DNA of 34,458 nt from Butyrivibrio sp. (lineage in GTDB: Bacteria; Bacillota; Clostridia; Lachnospirales; Lachnospiraceae), in NCBI GenBank assembly GCA_024680925.1, contig JAILBM010000174.1, positions 1 through 34,458 on the forward strand, in the 5' to 3' direction. The notes below the pieces were generated by a model that saw nothing but the letters and a program-made list of their open reading frames with translations, had not been told where the DNA came from and made no database searches. Below, piece after piece: positions 28,287 to 34,458 of this stretch. The position numbers were made by a program, and so were the translations under genes. Positions within the stretch are counted from its first letter, which is position 1. Each line of letters begins with the position of its first letter.

Positions 28287-29114
28287 TTATCTTTCTATAT
28301 GATATTCTTTTAAAAAAGCTTGATTATAAGCTTTAATAACAATATGATCTGCTTCTATGCAAGCCACCTCAGGTTCATGGGTTTCAGGCTGTTTAACCTG
28401 CTTTTTCCTAAATCTAAAGCCACTTTTCTTCTCTGCATCAGGAGCTATTGCAATGTTATCAGCAATGCGAACCTGCTGAGGATTAAGTTCAAGAGCCATA
28501 ACTATAGCCTCAGAATCCCCTGTCATTCCGGCAAAAGCACTTCCCTGCATCTTGCCAAGGACAAATATGCTACCGACTGAGCAAACTCTGGAACCGGGTT
28601 TAACATCACCTAAAATAACTACATTCTGCTGACTTGATATTTCCTGACCGGATCTCAGTATTCCCTTATATACTCTGGCATTACCACTTCCAAGCTGTGC
28701 CTCCATATCCTGAAGCTGCTTTTCTTTTAAGGCCAGTTCACCTTGAACCTCTGCTCGTTTTTGAGCGATTTCCTCTTCCTTACGAGACAGTTCCTTTTTT
28801 CTCTTTTCAATTTTGGAAAGCTCGCTTCTGTCCAGGTATTTGGCAAATATTTTTTCCTGAGCTTCATCCTCAGTAAGGACACAAATAATCTCAATCTCAG
28901 TATTAAGAGCTATAATATCCAATACTTCACGCTCTTCTTCATCAGTAAGCTTTCTGCCTCTTACAGTCAATGCCATCTGCGTTTTACCAAAAAAAGATGC
29001 CGAAGACTGGAATTTGTCAGAAATAGTATTTTTTAAATTTTCAAAAGGAATTTTATCGTCCAGAACCAGAACGATACCTGATTTAGTCCCCTTTATTGTA
29101 ACACTTTGTTCCAT
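28287..29114 (-). CDS. minC: Septum site-determining protein MinC with an internal coiled-coil insertion
   Basis: C-terminal MinC beta-helix (RVYKGILRSGQEISSQQNVVILGDVKPGSRVCSVGSIFVLGKMQGSAFAGMTGD); first gene of minCDE. ORF start is GTG; ATG at 29114 follows GAGGAG. Confidence 0.93.
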   Translation of the reverse strand: MEQSVTIKGTKSGIVLVLDDKIPFENLKNTISDKFQSSASFFGKTQMALTVRGRKLTDEEEREVLDIIALNTEIEIICVLTEDEAQEKIFAKYLDRSELSKIEKRKKELSRKEEEIAQKRAEVQGELALKEKQLQDMEAQLGSGNARVYKGILRSGQEISSQQNVVILGDVKPGSRVCSVGSIFVLGKMQGSAFAGMTGDSEAIVMALELNPQQVRIADNIAIAPDAEKKSGFRFRKKQVKQPETHEPEVACIEADHIVIKAYNQAFLKEYHIER

Positions 29115-29190
29115 ACTACTCCTCACTTAAAAAAATCACTATATAATAATATAACATTTTGAAATTATTTGGAATACTTTATTTATAGAA

Positions 29191-29220
29191 AAAGCCGCCA
29201 CAGCCTAAAACTGTGACGGC
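29191..29220 (-). terminator. Terminator 3' of tsf
   Basis: On the minus strand GCCGTCACAGTTTTAGGCTGTGGCGGCTTTTT. Confidence 0.85.
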
Positions 29221-29244
29221 ATATTTACATTGTATATAAATAAA

Positions 29245-30195
29245 TTATTTACGACCAGCCTGAGCCATAACTTCTTCAGCAAAGTTCTCGTTCTTCTTCT
29301 CGATACCTTCACCTGTCTCAAAACGAACAAAGTTCTTAATCTTAAGATTAGCATTGTTGTTCTTAGCAACCTGTGCAATGTACTGAGCAACTGTCTGCTT
29401 GCCATCTTCAGCCTTAACATATACCTGCTCGTTTAAGCAGATTTCCTTAAGCTCCTTATTAAGACGACCAATAAGCATCTTCTCGATGATTTCCTGTGGT
29501 TTTCTCTTTCCTTCAGGAAGTTCATCATTCTCTTTTAATGCCTGAGCAAGAAGGATTTCTTTCTCGTGGTTCTTGAACTCTTCAGAAACATTCTCCATAC
29601 CAACGTACTTTGGTGAAAGAGCTGCAACCTGCATAGCTACGTTCTTAATAGCTTCCTTAATATCATCATTAACAACATCTGTATCAGCTTCAACAAGAAC
29701 TGAAATTCTGCCTTCACCGTGAACGTAAGGAACTACGATACCGTTTGCTGCTGAAACTTTCTGGAAACGTCTGATGCTGATCTTCTCGCTGATAACTGCT
29801 GTGATTTCAACAAGAGCTTCCTGAACAGTGATAGCTGTGTTCTCATTCCACTTCTCAGCCATAAATCCATCAAGATCTGCTGAATCAGATTCAACAGCCT
29901 GCTTAGCTACTGCATTAACAAATGACTGGAACTTCTCGTTCTTAGCAACGAAATCTGTCTCAGAGTTAACTTCTACAACTGCAGCTGTGCTGTCATCCTT
30001 AACTGCAACTGTTGTAAGACCTTCAGCTGCGATTCTGCTAGCCTTTTTCTCAGCCTTAGCCTGACCATTCTTTCTAAGAAATTCTACGGCTGCATCCATA
30101 TCACCGTTTGTCTCTGTAAGTGCCTTTTTGCACTCCATCATACCAGCACCGGTTGACTCACGTAATTCTTTTACCATTGCTGCTGTAACTGCCAT
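29245..30195 (-). CDS. tsf: Elongation factor Ts
   Basis: MVKELRESTGAGMMECKKALTETNGDMDAAVEFLRKNG; EVNSETDFVAKNEKF. Confidence 0.98.
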   Translation of the reverse strand: MAVTAAMVKELRESTGAGMMECKKALTETNGDMDAAVEFLRKNGQAKAEKKASRIAAEGLTTVAVKDDSTAAVVEVNSETDFVAKNEKFQSFVNAVAKQAVESDSADLDGFMAEKWNENTAITVQEALVEITAVISEKISIRRFQKVSAANGIVVPYVHGEGRISVLVEADTDVVNDDIKEAIKNVAMQVAALSPKYVGMENVSEEFKNHEKEILLAQALKENDELPEGKRKPQEIIEKMLIGRLNKELKEICLNEQVYVKAEDGKQTVAQYIAQVAKNNNANLKIKNFVRFETGEGIEKKNENFAEEVMAQAGRK

Positions 30196-30230
30196 TGTAC
30201 ATATCCTCCGTATATTTAATTTAAAAGAAC

Positions 30231-30260
30231 GTTCAGGGTACCATAAAGGTCACCCTGAAC
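30231..30260 (-). promoter_or_regulatory. rpsB-tsf intercistronic hairpin
   Basis: GTTCAGGGT...ACCCTGAAC 9-bp perfect arms. Minus-strand product is followed by TTCTTTT. Confidence 0.6.
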
Positions 30261-30289
30261 ATAATAATCAATAACAAACTAACAAATAA

Positions 30290-31036
30290 TTAGTTCTCTT
30301 CAGCTGTCTCTTCAACATCAGCCTGTGCAGACTCAGCTGCAACATCGCTCTCAGCACCCTGATTAGCTTCGATAACAGCATCAGCCATCTTACCAACGAT
30401 AAGCTTAACGGCTCTGATAGCATCGTCATTACCAGGAATGATGTAGTCAAGCTCTTCAGGATCACAGTTTGTATCACCGATACCGATAAGTGTGATTCCA
30501 AGGTTATGAGCTTCCTGAACGCAGATTCTTTCCTTCTTAGGATCTACGATAAAGATAGCATCAGGAATTCTCTTCATATCTCTGATACCACCAAGGTTCT
30601 TCTGAAGCTTGTCAAGTTCCTTCTTAAGAACTGCAACTTCCTTCTTAGGAAGAACATCAAATGTTCCGTCTTCCTGCATCTTCTCTATCTTCTTCATTCT
30701 CTCAATTCTTGTCTGAATTGTTCTGAAGTTTGTAAGCATACCACCAAGCCATCTCTCGTTGATGTAGTACATTCCACATCTCTCAGCTTCTGACTTAACA
30801 GCATCCTGTGCCTGTTTCTTAGTTCCAACGAAAAGGATTGTTCCACCCTGCTCAGCAATTTCGAATACTGCCTTGTAAGCCTCGTCAACCTTTACAACTG
30901 ATTTCTGAAGGTCGATAATGTGGATTCCATTTCTCTCTGTGAAGATGTAAGGAGCCATTTTAGGGTTCCATCTTCTTGTCTGGTGTCCAAAGTGTACACC
31001 TGCTTCAAGTAACTGTTTCATTGATACAACGCTCAT
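30290..31036 (-). CDS. rpsB: 30S ribosomal protein S2
   Basis: [47 protein letters not shown]. Confidence 0.98.
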   Translation of the reverse strand: MSVVSMKQLLEAGVHFGHQTRRWNPKMAPYIFTERNGIHIIDLQKSVVKVDEAYKAVFEIAEQGGTILFVGTKKQAQDAVKSEAERCGMYYINERWLGGMLTNFRTIQTRIERMKKIEKMQEDGTFDVLPKKEVAVLKKELDKLQKNLGGIRDMKRIPDAIFIVDPKKERICVQEAHNLGITLIGIGDTNCDPEELDYIIPGNDDAIRAVKLIVGKMADAVIEANQGAESDVAAESAQADVEETAEEN

Positions 31037-31210
31037 GATATTACCTCCATTTGGTTAATTAATCTTCCGCATATCTTAGCCTCGTGATACATAAAAGTGC
31101 GTTACGCTCCTATGAAAGGCTCCTGTCTGATTGCGTATGCAACACCGGATAGGAAACGGACATGCGTGTTTACTTGTTTATTACTGTGCTTATAAAACCA
31201 CAGCTTTATA

Positions 31211-31239
31211 ATATTAGCATAACATCTGTTTATTATCAA
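31211..31239 (-). promoter_or_regulatory. rpsB-tsf promoter
   Basis: On the minus strand TTGATA-N17-TAATAT. Confidence 0.8.
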
Positions 31240-31270
31240 GCATTTTCAAACTTTAAATTCCAAAATATTA

Positions 31271-31328
31271 AAAATCTCCCTAAAGCAGACATTTTATGTT
31301 TTACCTGTCTGCTTTAGAGAGAGTTTTT
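31271..31328 (-). terminator. Terminator 3' of the MCP gene (possibly bidirectional)
   Basis: CTCCCTAAAGCAGACA...TGTCTGCTTTAGAGAG long stem with A/T flanks on both sides. Confidence 0.8.
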
Positions 31329-31334
31329 AATTTT

Positions 31335-31457
31335 ATGACTTTTTGTCGCTTTGCTCCAAAAGTCATGCAAATAGGCCATTTGAAGGCAACTAACGTTGCA
31401 GGGCCTATTTGCCTCTTGAATCATGTTCTTACGAAACCCGCAGTAAATGCGGATTTC
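31335..31457. repeat. Three consecutive hairpins 3' of the MCP gene
   Basis: ATGACTTTT...AAAAGTCAT (31335-31366), GCAAATAGGCC...GGCCTATTTGC (31367-31412, with inner GCAAC...GTTGC), and CCGCA-GTAAA-TGCGG (31438-31452). Confidence 0.7.
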
Positions 31458-31489
31458 TGTAATTAACGTACAAGAATACATATTATTTG

Positions 31490-33202
31490 TCAGTCAAAAT
31501 GGAAGAAGCTGATCTTTTCATCCAGTTGCATAGCAAGGTTCTTCAATGCTCTTGCCGAATTACTTATTACTTCAAAGGTTGCATTCAATTCCTCCATTGA
31601 TGCATTTGTTTCTTCTGTAGAAGCAGCATTTTCTTCTGATATAGCCGAAAGATCCTGAATAATATCAATGAGACTATTCTTAGATCCGTTAAGAGTCTGT
31701 ATTCTTCCTGATATATTTTCCGAACTTGATGCTACAGAATCCACATCATTAACCATAGCAGTCATATCCTGTTTGGTTGAATCAAGTTGCTTATTCTGTT
31801 CTTCTATACCTTTATTAAGTTCTTCCAGTGTATCTACGCTCTTTTGAGATTCAATTACCAGGTTTTCGACGATCTTATTGATTTTTACTGCTGCTTCTCT
31901 CGACTGTTCCGCCAACTGTCCTATTTCTGTGGCAACAACAGCAAATCCTTTACCTGCATCTCCTGCCCTTGCAGCCTCAATGGAAGCATTTAAGGACAAT
32001 AGATTGGTCTGACTTGAAATAGATGTAATAATATCCGAAGCCTGAGAAATATCCTGCACCGCTTCGTTGGTAGATTTAATCTGTTCATCAATAATATGCA
32101 TCTGCTCAATAACAGTGGCATTCTGGTCAAGAAGCTGACTTAAAGCATCCATAGCTCCATTACATGCTGTCTTCATACTTACAGTATATTCGGAGAGTTC
32201 ATTTACATTGTCGGAAATACTATCTATATCAAATCCAATATCATTGGTATTACTTGCAGACGTCTGTATGCTTTCTGCCTGACTTACCGCACCTCTGCTG
32301 ATTTCATCCACAGCAATGGTCACCTGTTCTGAAGCCTGAGATGCCTGGTCCGATGAGCTTGAAAGTTCATCACCGGACTTGGTTACATCCTTAGACAAAG
32401 CCTTTGTTACTCTGATCACATCAGCCAGTTCTTCATCAAGCTCCTGTGTACTTCTGGCTATGATACCAAGTTCATCTTCTCTGGTAAGGGCACTTTTATC
32501 TATATCTATGGATAATTTTCCTTCGGATAAAGATTTAAGTGAAGAAACAATGTGCCCCATCACAGTTGAAACAGCCAGGGATTTCTGTATACCTATTACT
32601 AAAGAAATCACTACAGCAATAAGGGCTATTACAATCATTATTCCCGATGCTTTATAAACTGCGGTATGCATATCTTCACTACTGCATCCTGCAGAAATCA
32701 TTCCGGCAATAGTAGTTCCGTCGGCTTGATACATCGGACAATAATAAACATAATATCTGTGTCCGTCTATATTTACATTTTCATCAATATATTCTTTTTT
32801 ATTATTTAAAACCTGTGTTTTTACTTCAGAAGATACTGTTGTTCCGTCAAGATTTGTTGTTCCCGAATAGGTACTTATCATTCTTGTATCGTTATAGCAA
32901 AGAGTATAAATAAGACCTGTAGACTTAGAAAGTTCAGACAGCTCCTTATCAAAGGTATCCTGAACCACTACTTCTCCTTTTACAAGCTTATTATCACTGT
33001 TTATGCTCCAATCACCTGAGTACTCATTGGTAAACTGGCTTTCCAAATGCTCGGCGGCTATTTTCAATTCTTCTTCGTACATGGTTTCATACCCTGTAAC
33101 GAGTTCGGTTACACCAACAATGACAAGAAGTATTGCCACGATAACCAGTGAAGAAAGAAACATAATCATAAGGGAAACCACCAGTTTCTTTTTTCTTTTC
33201 AT
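31490..33202 (-). CDS. Methyl-accepting chemotaxis protein with periplasmic Cache-like sensor
   Basis: Two TM segments, Cache-like extracellular region, HAMP-like linker, and the MCP hairpin tip [50 protein letters not shown]. Confidence 0.95.
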   Translation of the reverse strand: MKRKKKLVVSLMIMFLSSLVIVAILLVIVGVTELVTGYETMYEEELKIAAEHLESQFTNEYSGDWSINSDNKLVKGEVVVQDTFDKELSELSKSTGLIYTLCYNDTRMISTYSGTTNLDGTTVSSEVKTQVLNNKKEYIDENVNIDGHRYYVYYCPMYQADGTTIAGMISAGCSSEDMHTAVYKASGIMIVIALIAVVISLVIGIQKSLAVSTVMGHIVSSLKSLSEGKLSIDIDKSALTREDELGIIARSTQELDEELADVIRVTKALSKDVTKSGDELSSSSDQASQASEQVTIAVDEISRGAVSQAESIQTSASNTNDIGFDIDSISDNVNELSEYTVSMKTACNGAMDALSQLLDQNATVIEQMHIIDEQIKSTNEAVQDISQASDIITSISSQTNLLSLNASIEAARAGDAGKGFAVVATEIGQLAEQSREAAVKINKIVENLVIESQKSVDTLEELNKGIEEQNKQLDSTKQDMTAMVNDVDSVASSSENISGRIQTLNGSKNSLIDIIQDLSAISEENAASTEETNASMEELNATFEVISNSARALKNLAMQLDEKISFFHFD

Positions 33203-33309
33203 ATGCTATACCTCCAAATAATAAAAACTCTTCTTATATTTTACACCTATACATAGATATAATTACTTTATTTCGTATTTTTTAATATTTCTTATTTTTT
33301 TTTTATAAA

Positions 33310-33448
33310 AAAGAATGTCGCTTGCGACATTCTTGCGCCGAGCGCGGCCTAATTTATGCAACATATTCCTATCGCGCGAGTGCGCATCCATAGCGAAGCG
33401 TTTTTTATGATATAGGAATTTCGGAGAAATTTCCTATATCATAAAAAA
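33310..33448. repeat. Dispersed composite hairpin element, copy B
   Basis: AGAATGTCGCTTGCGACATTCT (33312-33333) and downstream core match copy A (4536-4625); followed by TTTTTTATGATATAGGAATTTC-GGA-GAAATTTCCTATATCATAAAAAA. Confidence 0.85.
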
Positions 33449-33478
33449 TCGGGTAGAGACCTTCTTGTCCTACCCGAT
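33443..33478 (-). terminator. Terminator of the 33501-34271 gene
   Basis: On the minus strand ATCGGGTAGGACAAGAAGGTCTCTACCCGATTTTTT. Confidence 0.8.
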
Positions 33479-33500
33479 AGAATTCACTATAAAAAATTAT

Positions 33501-34271
33501 TTATTTTCTGCATATTATTTCAGCTATTTCATCATAGGTCGCTCCCTCAGGAATCATTTTAGTACCGGAACGTATATATCTGTCCAGACCTTTATTAACA
33601 AGAAATCTGTTAAAATCGGTACCATCAGCAACAAGACCTGCGTTTTTCAATATGGAACTAACTGTGTCAGATCCGATCCCTTTAGGTATAACAACCGTTA
33701 CATATAACGTACCGGTATTTGTGTTTTCGGTAACCTCAAGCTTTGAACCGTCTTCCGCCGTCAGGGTCGATGCCCCTTCTGCCGGACTTTGAGAAACAGG
33801 CTCGGAAGTTGTAGCTGCCAAAGCTGTATCTTCATTTATATTTTCATTTATTTGAGTGCTTTCGGCACTACTTTCTGTTACTGTTATTTCCTCAACCGAA
33901 TTATCACTGCCTGAGGCATCTGCACTAACAGTACTTGAAGATTCTTGATTTTCAGTTTCTATAGTAGTCAAAGCTGCTGAATCTTTGTCAGATTCTCCCT
34001 CTGAACTCGAAACAACGTTTTCAGAAATCTGCTCGTTAGAAATATCTTCTATAACAATGCTGTTTTCTGCACTTTCATCCGTTGACGAGCTGTTATATTG
34101 AGCCAATGTTCCGCTTCCGGCTCCATCTACCATGCCAAGTTCCATGGCTTTTTGTCGGATTTCTGTTTCACTAAGCTCTTCTTTTCTTCCCCCAAGGGCT
34201 ATTCCCATGACTATAGATGCAATTATTACACCTATTCCCACGCCCCTTAAATAATACTTTAACTTCATCAT
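33501..34271 (-). CDS. Membrane-anchored protein with Ser/Thr/Glu-rich linker and YceG/MltG-like C-terminal segment
   Basis: N-terminal TM (LRGVGIGVIIASIVMGIALG), long low-complexity linker, C-terminal VTVVIPKGIGSDTVSSILKNAGLVADGTDFNRFLVNKGLDRYIRSGTKMIPEGATYDEIAEII. Confidence 0.65.
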   Translation of the reverse strand: MMKLKYYLRGVGIGVIIASIVMGIALGGRKEELSETEIRQKAMELGMVDGAGSGTLAQYNSSSTDESAENSIVIEDISNEQISENVVSSSEGESDKDSAALTTIETENQESSSTVSADASGSDNSVEEITVTESSAESTQINENINEDTALAATTSEPVSQSPAEGASTLTAEDGSKLEVTENTNTGTLYVTVVIPKGIGSDTVSSILKNAGLVADGTDFNRFLVNKGLDRYIRSGTKMIPEGATYDEIAEIICRK

Positions 34272-34299
34272 TCCCCCACAAAGCTATATTTTATCAAAA

Positions 34300-34458
34300 T
34301 CATCTGGCTCTCTTATGCTTATTGGATAAATCTATAACAAGTCTTACCTCACCAATTCCAACTCCAAGTTCTCTGGCAATAACCATATTAGATTTTCCGG
34401 CCTTGTGCATTTCCAGAATCTGACGATTCTGCGCTGAGGGATTAATATCCATATCCTC
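34300..34458 (-). CDS. C-terminal fragment of a DUF6115-like protein (truncated by window edge)
   Basis: Minus-strand open frame from the window edge: EDMDINPSAQNRQILEMHKAGKSNMVIARELGVGIGEVRLVIDLSNKHKRAR*. HTH-like tail. Confidence 0.55.
   Translation of the reverse strand, partial: EDMDINPSAQNRQILEMHKAGKSNMVIARELGVGIGEVRLVIDLSNKHKRAR

Noticed and set aside
1-34458. Search for CRISPR arrays, prophage, tRNA/rRNA, toxin-antitoxin or defence islands
   Set aside because: None recognised by eye; gene content is metabolic and housekeeping.

Overview
This 34.5 kb AT-rich window looks like a Clostridia/Lachnospiraceae-type chromosome (possibly Butyrivibrio-like; inferred from protein style only). 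Almost every gene after the first is on the minus strand. Contents by coordinate: a 1435-aa tandem acyl-CoA dehydratase activase-like protein (+); a small coiled-coil protein with a PcrA/UvrD Tudor-like segment; a rhamnogalacturonan-I (RG-I) utilisation locus at about 5.3-19.2 kb (deacetylase, PL11 lyase, CE12 acetylesterase, PL26/YetA-like exo-lyase, LplABC-type importer without an ATPase, YesS/YesN-type AraC regulator, DUF1961/YesU); metA, ligA, rluF, mecA, an OhrR-type MarR regulator and a CtpE/CaxP-like P-type ATPase; minCDE; rpsB-tsf; a methyl-accepting chemotaxis protein; an anchored YceG/MltG-like C-terminal domain protein; and a truncated DUF6115-like C-terminus. The strongest unexplained signal is a pair of dispersed composite hairpin elements (4536-4670 and 33310-33448). 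By hand alignment their cores are 80/90 identical without gaps. Each is followed by a long AT-rich hairpin whose two arms differ between copies but stay paired, and each directly abuts the terminator of a minus-strand gene in the same orientation. A different three-hairpin array (31335-31457) lies 3' of the MCP gene. Other leads are a 12-bp inverted repeat upstream of the PL11 gene, a perfect 11-bp tandem repeat upstream of the sugar permeases, MinC with a coiled-coil insertion, an OhrR without Ohr next to an OhrR-box-like palindrome, and a long rpsB leader. I saw no CRISPR array, tRNA, rRNA or transposase. No database search was run.
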